A stretch of DNA of 64,000 bases from CAYNWT01 sp964485095. GTDB lineage: Bacteria > Planctomycetota > Planctomycetia > Planctomycetales > Planctomycetaceae. Below the pieces are notes generated by a model, which saw nothing but the letters and a program-made list of their open reading frames with translations, had not been told where the DNA came from and did no database searches. The translations under genes were made by a program, and so were the position numbers. Within the stretch, counting starts at the first letter, position 1. Every line of letters starts with the position of its first letter. The stretch is from NCBI GenBank assembly GCA_964485095.1, contig CAZAIB010000010.1, positions 28,716-92,715 of the forward strand. The letters run 5' to 3'. Shown in pieces: positions 16,286 through 26,514 of the stretch.

Positions 16286-18556
16286 ATGAGCGACGAAGAA
16301 GACTCGACAAATCAGCATGCATCGTTTGGCGGCATGAGAGCCGTGCTGGGGCTGGCATGGGTAGGCTTCTTTTTGTTCGCCTTCTTTCAATGGGGACCCA
16401 CGTTTTCGTTTGGCGACGGAGCGGCCAGGCTAAGCCGAACCGATATTCTGATCGGCAATGTGCCAGGCAGCGCTGTGGATAAGCTGTTCCCGCTGCTGGG
16501 GAACTCGTTATTGGACCAGTTGCTGGGCGGTTCAAATCCGAAAGTCGAAGGTTGGCAGTTTTTCCAATGGCGACTGGTTCTCTACGCGGTCGGGTTCGTC
16601 TTCGGGATGCTCGCGCTGGGACGGTTGCTGCTGCGACTACTTGGGTTTGATCGTTCACGACGAACCGAAACGGCGGTGTTCGCTTACGGCCTGGGTGTGT
16701 CGGCGATGTCGCTGGTCGTGTTGGGGCTAGGGCTGGCCGGGGTTCTGAATGCGACTGTGTTCTGCGGAGTTCTTATTGCAGCCACGGTTGCAGAAACAAT
16801 TTGCATGCTGCTGTTTCGATCGAAGCAGCCAGCCTCAGGTATCAAGAACGAACGCGCTCCAAAGGGAACCGTTGCGTTTTGTCTGATTCTAATCGCTCCG
16901 ATGGCATTGATGATGTTGCTGGGTGCGATGTCGCCGTCTACGGATTTCGATGTGCGCGAGTATCACCTGCAGGGACCAAAGGAACATTTTCAGAACGGCC
17001 AGATCACGTTCCTGCCGCACAATGCTTACACCAGTTTTCCGTTCCTGACAGAGATGCTAAGTCTGCTGGGGATGGTTGTGATGGGCGACTGGCATACGGG
17101 TGCGTTGCTGGGCAAGGTGTTGCTGGCGGCGTTCGCTCCCATGACGGCTTTAGGGCTTTTAGCGGCAGGCAAGCGGTGCTTTGATTCAAGAACCGGTTGG
17201 TTGGCCGCGCTTGTGTTCATGACGACTCCGTGGGTGTATCGAATTTCAATCATCGCGTACGCGGAAGGGGGGCTTACGTTTTTCCTGTTTGTCTCGCTGT
17301 TGGCTTTGGTGCGATTTGCGAGCGAGCGATCGGTTAGTAACGCGGCGCTGTTGGGACTGATGTGCGGTTCGGCGATGGCGTGTAAGTATCCAGCACTGTT
17401 GTCTGTAGTTGCGCCGTGTGTGTTGGGTTTGGTTTGGTTTTGTTGGAAGCCAGCGAGGACAGGGGCGGGACCGAACTCGGAGAGTTCGGCGACTTTTAAG
17501 ATGGTTCTTGTTTTTGCGGCGGGCGTTGCGGTTGCGGTGGGCCCGTGGCTGTTGAAGAACTTTGCTGAGACGGGGAACCCGGTTTATCCGCTGGGCTATT
17601 CGGTGTTCGGTGGAGCCGATTGGACTCCGGAAATTGACGCGCGATGGAAGGCTGGACACAGCCCGCCCAACCACAGACTCTCCGATCTGGCCAGTCGGGC
17701 AGTGGATGTCAGCCTTCGCAGTGACTGGCTGAGCCCACTGCTGTTTGGGTTCGCTCCCTTGGCGTTTCTTGCCGTGCCAACCAGACGAAAGTACGCGGTT
17801 GGGTTCTGGCTGTTTGTGCTCTGGATGTTCGGTTCGTGGTGGATCTTCACGCACCGGATCGATCGATTTTGGGTGCCAATAATTCCTGTGCTTGCGCTGC
17901 TGGCGGGAGTCGGCCTGGGTTCAATTCGCACGAGTGGTCTGTGTTTCGCCTCCGGAATATTAGTAACGTGCCTGGTGCTGTTTAATGTTGTGTTCGCCAG
18001 CATTTGGGGTGGCTACAACGCGTGGGTGAAAGATCCGGTTCGGGCGAGAAAAGAAACCGAACAGAAGTTTGCTGCAGTTTTGCTGAGAGCCGAATCTTAC
18101 AACCAACAACTACCCGAACCGGGCCGCGTGCTGTCGGTCGGCGAAGCGGCCGTGTTCGAAGCGCAGTCGAAGGTGATGTACAACACTGTGTTCGATTTGA
18201 ACCTGTTCCAGGATATCTGCGGCGAACGTGTCACAGGTGGTCCCGACAGCGATGTGCTACTGCGTCCGACCACAGAGGTTCGTGAACGACTAATGGAACG
18301 CGATGTTCGGTTCATCGTCACGGATTGGCTGGAGGTTCTTCGCTATCGGGCTCAGGGCAGTTACGGATTTAGCGACTTTGTGAGCCCACGACAGTTTGAC
18401 AAACTTGTCGATGGTGGAGTCCTGCGGCGATTGGATGTCGCCGAGGTTGAATGGAGCGGGTTGAGCGACGACGATCAACTCCAGGCCACTGAGTGGGGAA
18501 TTCGTCGCGGCGATGCGATTCGTGCCGGTGAGATATTCGAAGTTGTTTGGGAGTGA
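16286..18556 (+). CDS. Multi-pass membrane glycosyltransferase, GT39/ArnT-like
   Basis: 756 residues with about a dozen hydrophobic helices. The first large external loop holds STDFDVREYHLQGPKEHF, matching the acidic D-x-x-x-YH-x-x-P signature of GT39/PMT and ArnT-like enzymes that transfer sugars from polyprenyl phosphate carriers outside the membrane. A large soluble C-terminal domain ends near MGIRRGDAIRAG-type residues. One arm of the family A hairpin lies in frame at 17471-17489 and encodes part of TGAGPNSESSATFK, a loop between helices. The ATG at 16286 has no strong ribosome site. The beta-propeller gene starts three bases after its stop, so translation is probably coupled. Confidence 0.75.
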   Translation: MSDEEDSTNQHASFGGMRAVLGLAWVGFFLFAFFQWGPTFSFGDGAARLSRTDILIGNVPGSAVDKLFPLLGNSLLDQLLGGSNPKVEGWQFFQWRLVLYAVGFVFGMLALGRLLLRLLGFDRSRRTETAVFAYGLGVSAMSLVVLGLGLAGVLNATVFCGVLIAATVAETICMLLFRSKQPASGIKNERAPKGTVAFCLILIAPMALMMLLGAMSPSTDFDVREYHLQGPKEHFQNGQITFLPHNAYTSFPFLTEMLSLLGMVVMGDWHTGALLGKVLLAAFAPMTALGLLAAGKRCFDSRTGWLAALVFMTTPWVYRISIIAYAEGGLTFFLFVSLLALVRFASERSVSNAALLGLMCGSAMACKYPALLSVVAPCVLGLVWFCWKPARTGAGPNSESSATFKMVLVFAAGVAVAVGPWLLKNFAETGNPVYPLGYSVFGGADWTPEIDARWKAGHSPPNHRLSDLASRAVDVSLRSDWLSPLLFGFAPLAFLAVPTRRKYAVGFWLFVLWMFGSWWIFTHRIDRFWVPIIPVLALLAGVGLGSIRTSGLCFASGILVTCLVLFNVVFASIWGGYNAWVKDPVRARKETEQKFAAVLLRAESYNQQLPEPGRVLSVGEAAVFEAQSKVMYNTVFDLNLFQDICGERVTGGPDSDVLLRPTTEVRERLMERDVRFIVTDWLEVLRYRAQGSYGFSDFVSPRQFDKLVDGGVLRRLDVAEVEWSGLSDDDQLQATEWGIRRGDAIRAGEIFEVVWE
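17471..17489 (+). repeat. Family A hairpin arm inside a coding sequence
   Basis: CCGAACTC-GGA-GAGTTCGG, a perfect hairpin with the GGA loop of family A hairpin 2, followed by CGACTTTT as in the intergenic copies (CGACTTTG). Preceding GGGA is also shared with copy 1. It is read in frame at about residues 395-402 of the glycosyltransferase-like protein. The first hairpin of the element is absent. Confidence 0.72.
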
Positions 18557-18559
18557 TCG

Positions 18560-19867
18560 ATGCAGATTCAAATTGGTTTGATCTTTCTGGTTCTTGCCGG
18601 ACCAGCAATCGCGCAGGATCAAATTGCTGCCGACAACTGGCCTCAGTGGCGCGGTCCGAACGCCGATGGTGTTGCTCACGATGCGACACCAGTACTGGAA
18701 TGGTCTGCCACGAAGAACGTGAAGTGGAAGACACCAATCCCAGGCACCGGCAGCGCGACGCCGATTATTTGGGGCGATCGCATTTTCGTTGCCACGGCCG
18801 AACCAACATCGGAAGCCGCTCCCAATCCGGCCGCGAAGCAAGAGTACCAAATCCCGCCGCCGCCAAAGAACCTGCACCGATTCGCCCTGCTTTGTATTGA
18901 TCGCAAGACGGGCAAGGTTGTTTGGGACAAGACGGCCATCAAAGCCGCGCCGCATGAAGGGCACCACAAGACGCATACGTTTGCCGCAGCGTCACCGGTT
19001 ACGAATGGCACGCACGTGTTTGTGTCTTTCGGTTCTCGCGGCATCTTTGCGTTCGACTTTGAAGGGAACAAAGTCTGGGAACGCGACCTTGGAGATATGC
19101 AGACTCGGCGTGGCTGGGGTGAAGGTGCTTCGCCAGCTTTGCACAACGATACGTTAGTCGTGAACTGGGACCACGAAGGGAGTTCGTTCATCGTGGCACT
19201 CGACACAAAGACTGGCGATGAGAAGTGGAAGGTCGAACGCAACGAACCAACGTCGTGGGCCACGCCGCTTATCGTCGGCGATGGTAAGAACGTTCAAGTC
19301 GTGATCAGTGCGACAAACCAGATCACTTCGTACGACATTGCCAATGGCGATGTGCTGTGGACCTGCGACGGGTTAAGCATCAACTGCGTTCCGTCTCCGG
19401 TGACTCAGGACGGCGTGGTGTTTTGCATGAGCAATTACCGGCAGTCGGCTGCGATTGCGATACCTCTGAAGTCACGCGGTGATGTGCGAGCGAACAAGCA
19501 GATCGTCTGGCAGCACGAAGGCGGAACACCCTACTGTCCGTCGCCACTGCTGTACGAAGGCCGGTTGTATTTTACCGCCAGCAACCGAGCCATCATGACA
19601 GTGCTGGATGCAAAGACGGGGCAACGAACCTGCGATCCATTCCGGATGACAAGCATTCGTAGTCTGTACGGTTCGCCTGTTGCGGCAGGTGGTCACATTT
19701 TCCTGACGGGCCGCGAAGGCAAAACTGTGGTAATGACCGCAGGGTCGAAGCCAGAGATCATCGGCACCAACGATCTGGGCGAACCGGTCGACGCCTCTCC
19801 GGTAATCATCGGCAGCGAACTATTCATTCGAGGCCGAAGTCATTTGTATGCGATCGGTAAGAACTGA
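18560..19867 (+). CDS. Exported PQQ-type beta-propeller repeat protein
   Basis: 435 residues with a signal peptide (MQIQIGLIFLVLAGPAIAQ). The mature chain opens with NWPQWRGPNADGVA, a hallmark of planctomycete BamB/PQQ-like propellers, and contains repeated blades such as LLCIDRKTGKVVWDK, IVALDTKTGDEKWKVE and ITSYDIANGDVLWTCDG. These propellers act in the periplasm, either as scaffolds or as quinoprotein-like domains; no separate dehydrogenase catalytic motif is obvious. It is tightly coupled to the upstream glycosyltransferase gene. Confidence 0.88.
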   Translation: MQIQIGLIFLVLAGPAIAQDQIAADNWPQWRGPNADGVAHDATPVLEWSATKNVKWKTPIPGTGSATPIIWGDRIFVATAEPTSEAAPNPAAKQEYQIPPPPKNLHRFALLCIDRKTGKVVWDKTAIKAAPHEGHHKTHTFAAASPVTNGTHVFVSFGSRGIFAFDFEGNKVWERDLGDMQTRRGWGEGASPALHNDTLVVNWDHEGSSFIVALDTKTGDEKWKVERNEPTSWATPLIVGDGKNVQVVISATNQITSYDIANGDVLWTCDGLSINCVPSPVTQDGVVFCMSNYRQSAAIAIPLKSRGDVRANKQIVWQHEGGTPYCPSPLLYEGRLYFTASNRAIMTVLDAKTGQRTCDPFRMTSIRSLYGSPVAAGGHIFLTGREGKTVVMTAGSKPEIIGTNDLGEPVDASPVIIGSELFIRGRSHLYAIGKN

Positions 19868-19891
19868 CAACACGGCAGGAACTCGTCGCCA

Positions 19892-21085
19892 CTAAGTCGT
19901 GTACTCAGAGTTCAATCGGACGTACTCCTGCGTCAGATCGCTGGTCCAGAAGCAGGCTGCTTCGGAACCAAGGTCGCTGTCGATTTCGAACACAACTTCC
20001 CTCGTCGCCATCGCAGCCGATACAACAGCATTATCAAACTCAGCCGGCGCGCCCGACTTATAGATGCATGTTCCGTTGATCTTCAGTGAGAGGTTCTCTT
20101 CAGTCAGTTTCACGGGCGTGCGACCACAGGCGGAGATAATTCGGCCCCAGTTGGGATCGTTGCCTGTGACGGCCGTCTTGACCAACGCATCGTTGGCGAC
20201 TGTCTTGCAGATTTCGCGAGCGTCATCGACACTGGCAAATCCGCGAGCGTGAATGGTCACAAAGTGAGCCGCGCCTTCGGCGTCTCGGATGATTGCCTGA
20301 GCCAATTCCTGGCAGACTTCCAGAATTGCCGTCGCGACCAACTTTGCATCGGCGGTGTTAAGCGAACCGGTTCCGCTGGCTCCGTTGGCCAACAGAATTA
20401 CGCTGTCGCTGGTGCTGGTGTGTCCTTCGACAGTGATGGAATTGAAGCTCTTATTGACACCGTCACGCAGGAACGCGTCGGCTTGCTGTGCCGTAAGTTC
20501 TGCGTCGGTCATGACGACGCCCAGCATCGTGGCCATGTTGGGAGCAATCATTGCGGCTCCTTTGCACGCTCCTGAAACGCGAACCGTTCCAAGGGCCACG
20601 CTGACTTCGCGGACCGACTGTTTCGCAACCGTGTCCGTTGTCATCATTCCGGTTGCTCCGGCAACATACCCGGCGGGCGTTGCCGCCAGTCCGTCAACAA
20701 CGGCTGAGAAGCCGGAACTCAGTGCGTCCCGCGAAAGAAAGTTGCCAATGACACCGGTGGAACACACGAGAACCGACTCTGGTTCACAATCAATTCGGTT
20801 CGCGATTTCGGCCGTCATCCATTCGGCATCGTCGATCCCACGTTGACCGGTGGCAGCGTTCGCATTCCCCGAATTAATAACCACCGCGCGTGCGGTCGTG
20901 GATGGAACGCGTTCCCGAGAAACCTTGACCGGCGCGCCGCAGACCTGGTTTTGAGTAAACACGCCTGCGACCGTGGCGGGTCGATCAGATGCGAATAGTG
21001 CCAGGTCCAGTTTGGTCGCGTCACTTTTGATGCCGCAGTAGACGCCCGCCGCTTTGAAGCCGGTCGGTAGTTGATGTTCGCTCAT
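19892..21085 (-). CDS. argJ: Glutamate N-acetyltransferase / N-acetylglutamate synthase ArgJ
   Basis: 397 residues. ArgJ transfers acetyl from N-acetylornithine to glutamate and, in bifunctional forms, also uses acetyl-CoA, so it recycles acetyl groups in arginine synthesis. The autocleavage site is visible in APNMATMLG, where Thr186 becomes the N-terminal nucleophile of the beta chain. Other signatures are VINSGNANAATG, CSTGVIG and GNDPNWGRI. The length is normal. It lies downstream of argC on the same strand, with a 117-base gap that holds repeat family A copy 2. Most of the arginine pathway is elsewhere. Confidence 0.97.
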   Translation of the reverse strand: MSEHQLPTGFKAAGVYCGIKSDATKLDLALFASDRPATVAGVFTQNQVCGAPVKVSRERVPSTTARAVVINSGNANAATGQRGIDDAEWMTAEIANRIDCEPESVLVCSTGVIGNFLSRDALSSGFSAVVDGLAATPAGYVAGATGMMTTDTVAKQSVREVSVALGTVRVSGACKGAAMIAPNMATMLGVVMTDAELTAQQADAFLRDGVNKSFNSITVEGHTSTSDSVILLANGASGTGSLNTADAKLVATAILEVCQELAQAIIRDAEGAAHFVTIHARGFASVDDAREICKTVANDALVKTAVTGNDPNWGRIISACGRTPVKLTEENLSLKINGTCIYKSGAPAEFDNAVVSAAMATREVVFEIDSDLGSEAACFWTSDLTQEYVRLNSEYTT

Positions 21086-21105
21086 GAATAGTCCGGTTGT
21101 AAATT

Positions 21106-21164
21106 GTCGCCGGACTCTCCGAGTCCGGTTTGCCTGCGAATCCGAACACGGAGTGTTCGGCGAC
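21106..21164 (+). repeat. Dispersed double-hairpin element, family A, copy 2
   Basis: Outer arms GTCGCCG/CGGCGAC, hairpin 1 CCGGACTC-TCC-GAGTCCGG (21110-21128) identical to copy 1, and hairpin 2 CCGAACAC-GGA-GTGTTCGG (21142-21160). Relative to copy 1 the hairpin 2 stem differs by T-to-C on one arm and A-to-G on the other, so pairing is kept. It lies between argC and argJ. Further TGTTCGGCGA-like fragments follow to about 21199. Confidence 0.85.
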
Positions 21165-21202
21165 TTTGCGTGTTTGGCGATTCTGCGTGTTCGGCGATTC
21201 CG

Positions 21203-22216
21203 CTACAGCAGCGCAGTTGTTTCGTCGAAGCCAGCCATCAGGTTGAAGTTCTGAACCGCCACACCGCTCGCGCCTTTGATCAGGTTGTCGGTCACCGACA
21301 GAACCATCACCTTGCCGCGAGTCACCCGCGCCGTCATGTGGCAGAAGTTGGTGTGAGCAACATGCTTTGTGGCAGGCAGATGTTCGACAACTTTGACGAA
21401 TGGCTTGCCAGCGTAGAACTCACGCATCGCGTTCAGAAGTTCTTCCTGTGACGGAGTTCCGGTTGGCGTCGCGTACATCGTGCACAGAATGCCGCGATTC
21501 ATCGGTGTCAGGTGTGGAGTAAACAAGACTTCGACGGGCTTGCCACTGGCGGTAGAAAGAACCTGATCGATTTCCGGCTGATGTCGGTGCGTTCCAACTC
21601 CGTATGCTGCAATGCTCTCGTTGCATTCGGCGTACAACGTTCCCACCTTGGGTGCTCGACCCGCACCGCTCACGCCGCTCTTGGCGTCGATAATGATTCC
21701 CGTTGGTTCGATTAATCCACCACACACCAACGGTGCGAGTCCGAGTATTGATGTGCTGGTGTAGCAGCCGGGATTCGCGACCAGATCGCAACCGGGGATC
21801 TTCTGACCATTGAGTTCCGGAAGACCGTAAACGGTATTGCCCAGTCGCCCGGTATCGACGTGTTGATGCCCGTACCACTGTTCGTAAACAGCCGCGTCAT
21901 CCAGTCGGTAATCGGCACTCAGGTCGATGACTCGCGTTCCGGCTGCAAGTAAATCCGGAACCGCTTCCATGCTGGCGACGTGAGGCAGACAGCAGAACAC
22001 GAAATCACATCGCTTGCCGATTTCGGTCGCGGTCAGGTTCTCTGTGTCCATGTTCAGGCGACTGGCAAGTTCCGGATGGACGGCGGAAATGGGGCCGGGA
22101 GTTTGACGCGTGGTGAGCGCCGCAGTCTCAACGTTTGGGTGACGCAGCAGGATTTTGATGAGTTCAACGGCGGTGTAGCCGGAAGAACCCAGGATGCCGA
22201 CCGAGGTTTTGGTCAT
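21203..22216 (-). CDS. argC: N-acetyl-gamma-glutamyl-phosphate reductase ArgC
   Basis: 337 residues from ATG 22216, beginning MTKTSVGILGSSGYTAVEL with the GxxGYxxxEL dinucleotide-binding motif. The catalytic Cys lies in NPGCYTS. ArgC reduces N-acetylglutamyl-5-phosphate to the semialdehyde with NADPH in arginine synthesis. An in-frame start at 22264 would add 16 residues derived from a repetitive stretch (GAATGTCGA repeats), so the internal ATG is preferred. It precedes argJ on the same strand. Confidence 0.96.
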   Translation of the reverse strand: MTKTSVGILGSSGYTAVELIKILLRHPNVETAALTTRQTPGPISAVHPELASRLNMDTENLTATEIGKRCDFVFCCLPHVASMEAVPDLLAAGTRVIDLSADYRLDDAAVYEQWYGHQHVDTGRLGNTVYGLPELNGQKIPGCDLVANPGCYTSTSILGLAPLVCGGLIEPTGIIIDAKSGVSGAGRAPKVGTLYAECNESIAAYGVGTHRHQPEIDQVLSTASGKPVEVLFTPHLTPMNRGILCTMYATPTGTPSQEELLNAMREFYAGKPFVKVVEHLPATKHVAHTNFCHMTARVTRGKVMVLSVTDNLIKGASGVAVQNFNLMAGFDETTALL

Positions 22217-22529
22217 TTGAATGTCGAATGTCGAACAAGGAATGTCGAAGGATGAAGTGGCCACTTAGATGACGCGGCCGCATAGTAGGATCGCTACGCT
22301 ATGTGACGGGCCTGGAATATCCAATATCCAACAGCGATTTTCCGAGATGAACCGCCTGACGTGGCTAGCAACGTGAAATGGGGACAGTTCGTATTGGTCC
22401 AAGGTTCGGACTGCTGAACCTAGGACACACCCCACATCAGCAGATCGCGCGCTTTGCGAAACAGGATCTGCCACGTCACAATAAAGCTCAAACTTCGAAA
22501 CTCATCAGACGTATACATCCGGACGAAGC
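22217..22529. other. Divergent intergenic region upstream of argC and the cupin gene
   Basis: It contains three GAATGTCGA direct repeats (22219-22248), an imperfect palindrome around GCATAG/CTATGT (about 22279-22303) and a tandem AATATCCA-type repeat near 22318-22330. Both flanking genes read outward, so promoters for argC and the cupin gene should lie here; none was identified with confidence. Confidence 0.5.
22219..22248. repeat. Three direct repeats of GAATGTCGA
   Basis: Copies at 22219-22227, 22226-22234 (overlapping) and 22240-22248, just upstream of the argC ATG. They could be an operator or a dispersed planctomycete repeat fragment; spacing of 7 and 14 bases is regular. Confidence 0.6.
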
Positions 22530-23744
22530 ATGAACATTGCAACGCTTGCATCAGACGCACTGACCGCCAACAACGGCATACTTCGGCTGGCTCCGACCTG
22601 GGTTCCGCGTTCGTTCCTCCAGCCGGGACGTCGGCTAAAGTTGCACCCGGATGACTACTACGCACTCGGACTAAACCGCGGCGGTATCGACGAACGCTGG
22701 TTCGGTTCAACCACGGAAGCGGCGAATGAGAACCGCAACGAAGACGAAGGGCTGAGCTACTGCGTTCACAATGGCGAACGGTTCCTGCTACGCGACGCTG
22801 TGGCTGAACTGAAAGATCAGATCATTGGCGAACACATCTGGAACACGTACCAGAAGTGGCCCGTGTACTCGAAGTTCTTCGACAACATGGGGCCCATCCC
22901 GCACCACATGCATCAGAACGCAGAACAGGCTGCGAAGGTCGGCCAGGAAGGCAAGCCGGAAAGTTACTATTTCCCGCCACAGCTGAATCAGATCGGCAAC
23001 AACTTCCCGTACACGTTCATGGGTTTCGAACCGGGCACCACAAAGCAGGACGTGATCGATTGCCTGGACCGCTGGAACGAAGGGGAGAACGGTCTACTGG
23101 ATTTGTCGAAGGCGTACCGTTTGAAGCCAGGCACCGGTTGGTTGATTCCACCATGCGTCCTTCACGCTCCGGGTTCACTGCTCACGTACGAACCGCAATG
23201 GGGCAGCGACGTGTTCGCGATGTATCAAAACCTGGTCGAAGGTCGCGAGGTTCCTCGAAGCCTGCTGACCAAAGACTTCCCGGAAGAATTTCACAACGAC
23301 AACAAGTACATCGTTGAAGCGTTGGACTGGGAAAAGAACGTCGATCCGAATTTCAAAGACAACAACTACCTTGAACCGATCGTCAGCGAAGAAGGTGACG
23401 GCTGGTGTGACAAGTGGATCGTCTACGGCAAAGTGGATGGCAAGCAGCTATTCACCGCCAAAGAACTCACACTACAACCCGGCGCGAGCTGCACGATTAA
23501 AGATGGTGGAGCCTACGGTTGGATCACGGTTCAGGGTTCAGGAACCGCCGGCAAGATGGTTCTGCAGTCGCCTGTGATGATTCGGTTCGGCGAAATGACT
23601 GAAGACGAAATCTTCGTCACAGCCAGCGCGGCAGCCGAAGGGGTTACCTTCACGAACAACGGGAAGGAACCACTTGTTGGCCTCCGCTACTTTGGTCCGG
23701 ATGCTCAGCCAGGTGCACCAGCGATGGGCGCTTACCGTGGTTAA
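22530..23744 (+). CDS. Large cupin-fold protein, phosphomannose-isomerase-like
   Basis: 404 residues, cytoplasmic. Residues about 125-135 hold the metal-type motif PIPHHMHQNAEQA, and a second cupin half has LKPGTGWLIPPCVLHAPGS. The overall pattern (His-His-x-His with a later Glu and His, and a C-terminal beta region) resembles class I phosphomannose isomerases and related sugar-binding cupins. It may isomerise or bind a sugar or sugar phosphate, but the substrate is not shown by the sequence. The gene stands alone on the plus strand, convergent with the nucleotidyltransferase gene. Confidence 0.68.
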   Translation: MNIATLASDALTANNGILRLAPTWVPRSFLQPGRRLKLHPDDYYALGLNRGGIDERWFGSTTEAANENRNEDEGLSYCVHNGERFLLRDAVAELKDQIIGEHIWNTYQKWPVYSKFFDNMGPIPHHMHQNAEQAAKVGQEGKPESYYFPPQLNQIGNNFPYTFMGFEPGTTKQDVIDCLDRWNEGENGLLDLSKAYRLKPGTGWLIPPCVLHAPGSLLTYEPQWGSDVFAMYQNLVEGREVPRSLLTKDFPEEFHNDNKYIVEALDWEKNVDPNFKDNNYLEPIVSEEGDGWCDKWIVYGKVDGKQLFTAKELTLQPGASCTIKDGGAYGWITVQGSGTAGKMVLQSPVMIRFGEMTEDEIFVTASAAAEGVTFTNNGKEPLVGLRYFGPDAQPGAPAMGAYRG

Positions 23745-23757
23745 GCGGGGCAATGAT

Positions 23758-24624
23758 TCACTCTGCGTCCAGGAACTCAGACTCGTCATGCATGTCGTAC
23801 TTCTTCGCGATGTCAGGATCCGTCGTTACGAGGTGAGCGTAGTCATCTCCAGTGCCGCCGTTGGGATCGAGAATCACGCCGTCGGCCAGCATTTGCGACA
23901 ATGTTTCGGATGCCTCGCGTAGAGCCGCAGCCATGTCATCGAGAGACTTCGCTTCAAGGGTCAGAAATTTGTTGCGCCAAAGCCGTACGTAGCGTCGTTT
24001 TGTCTCACGGCTTGCGTCCCACAGTTCGGTGTACTTGCCCTGGACGTATTCATTCAACTGGTTCGAAAAATTGCGGTCGAGCGAAAGTAGCTTGATGAGC
24101 TCCTGAACATCCGCCAGATCTTTGAGACGATCTGCGCCCGTCATTCCCGAAGCAAGTTTCAATTCGACGATGCTCGGCAGGTTTGCAAATGTAATGTTTT
24201 CAGAACGCTCTCCGACATCACCGGGCTGTGGGAATGCGACCGGCTTTTCCTGTCCGTCACCGGGATAGTCTCCCGCCAGCAGGAACTCAATTCGGACCCC
24301 TGAGGTTGTGTCTCGCAAGTTCTTACTGCCCGTGAAGACAGGCAGGTAGCCGCGGCCCTCAAGTCTATCGTGGATCAACTTCATGTCAGATCGCGAAACC
24401 AGGATGTCGACGTCTTCAGTGAACCGTCGAAACCCATGCCGGAACAAAGCCATACCACCGACCACAGCGTACTGGATCTTCAGTTCGTCAAGGTGTTTGG
24501 CAATTCGTTCAAGCGTCGTGTGTACATCGCTCTTCTCGTCGAAATGCTTGCCGCCTTCACTCATCGCCCACCCTTCATCCTGTTTGAGTCGTTTTTCGTA
24601 AGGTATGACTGAGCCCAGCGACAT
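23758..24624 (-). CDS. Nucleotidyltransferase-fold protein (AbiEii/MNT-like)
   Basis: 288 residues from ATG 24624, preceded by AGGAG at seven bases. The core motif GGMALFRHGFRRFTEDVDILV at about 75-95 matches the GG...(D/E)xD centre of pol-beta-type nucleotidyltransferases, including AbiEii toxins and aminoglycoside-type enzymes. A further acidic position sits in VRIEFLLAGDYPGD. The C-terminal half is helical (LKDLADVQELIKLLSLDRNF). No antitoxin-like partner gene is adjacent, so a toxin-antitoxin role is not supported by context. It could modify a nucleic acid or small molecule. Confidence 0.72.
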   Translation of the reverse strand: MSLGSVIPYEKRLKQDEGWAMSEGGKHFDEKSDVHTTLERIAKHLDELKIQYAVVGGMALFRHGFRRFTEDVDILVSRSDMKLIHDRLEGRGYLPVFTGSKNLRDTTSGVRIEFLLAGDYPGDGQEKPVAFPQPGDVGERSENITFANLPSIVELKLASGMTGADRLKDLADVQELIKLLSLDRNFSNQLNEYVQGKYTELWDASRETKRRYVRLWRNKFLTLEAKSLDDMAAALREASETLSQMLADGVILDPNGGTGDDYAHLVTTDPDIAKKYDMHDESEFLDAE

Positions 24625-24776
24625 TGTTGACTCCTGATCCGCCCATTGAAGTAGCTTCACAAATTGTAGCACGAAGCCCACTCTGAGTGTCCACTTCCTC
24701 AGCTCGGGACCGTATCGGTGGCTTCATTCTGACGTCCCGGTAAGATGTTGTCAGACTTTTGATACCAAGGATTCGA

Positions 24777-25793
<1,017 letters not shown>

Positions 25794-25892
25794 CCCACAC
25801 CGCGATTAGCCCTGCACTTCGCATCGCTTCCATTGCCTCGCGCGGTTGTTGCATGATTTGCAACGACCGTGCTGGGCAGCGTCGCAACAGAG

Positions 25893-26363
25893 TTAGTTAG
25901 CGGGCCGCTGATGGTTTTGTTCCTCGCGAAGCTTCGTGCGCACGTCCATTAGAATTCGGCCCAACATGTTCTTGCCTTTGCCGTCACCGCCGTCGCCCCA
26001 ATAGTCGTCATTGGCAGTGTGTTCGATGATCTTCGCCTCTCCGGTGACCAGCAGTAAATCACGCAACTCGTCGTGCTGCGTAAATTTGGCCATCAACGCC
26101 TCGCGCATCACGTTGTCTTTGGCTGACTCCCAATCTCTGCGCAATGTTCGCTTCTTCCGGTCACGTCCCATCCGAGCGGCCAGCATTGGCGAGTTCGCTT
26201 TGCGGATCTTTTCCTGTTCTGACTTTTCCTTGAACTTCATGGCCTGGAAGTAGTGTTCCGTCGTTGGCCACGTCTTCTTCCCAATCGTGATGGGATAGGC
26301 CGCGAAATTGGAGAACTCACCGTATGCATCGGCAGTGCTGTAGAACTCGATGGGTTCGATCAT
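25893..26363 (-). CDS. NADAR/YbiA-like N-glycosidase
   Basis: 156 residues from ATG 26363 (AGGACCCACA upstream), beginning MIEPIEFYSTADAYGEFSNF. Conserved NADAR elements are the (Y/F)GEFSNFA start, TTEHYFQAMKF and the late DDYWGDGGDGKGKNMLG segment. YbiA hydrolyses the N-glycosidic bond of early riboflavin intermediates, and other NADAR proteins reverse ADP-ribosylation-type modifications; which applies here is not resolved. It stands alone. Confidence 0.9.
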   Translation of the reverse strand: MIEPIEFYSTADAYGEFSNFAAYPITIGKKTWPTTEHYFQAMKFKEKSEQEKIRKANSPMLAARMGRDRKKRTLRRDWESAKDNVMREALMAKFTQHDELRDLLLVTGEAKIIEHTANDDYWGDGGDGKGKNMLGRILMDVRTKLREEQNHQRPAN

Positions 26364-26514
26364 TGTGGGTCCTGCCGGGGAGATTCTGAGCGTGCTACGA
26401 TGGTGACACTCAGCCTGCGTTCTCGGTTCGCACAACATTCGCCCGTTTGCCAAAGCTCGATTGGTAGAGGCCCGTTCGGCTGCGCGTTCCTGTCGGGACT
26501 CGACGCCCGCAGAC

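Noticed and set aside
23758..24624. AbiE-type toxin-antitoxin system
   Set aside because: Only the nucleotidyltransferase is present; there is no AbiEi-like antitoxin next to it.
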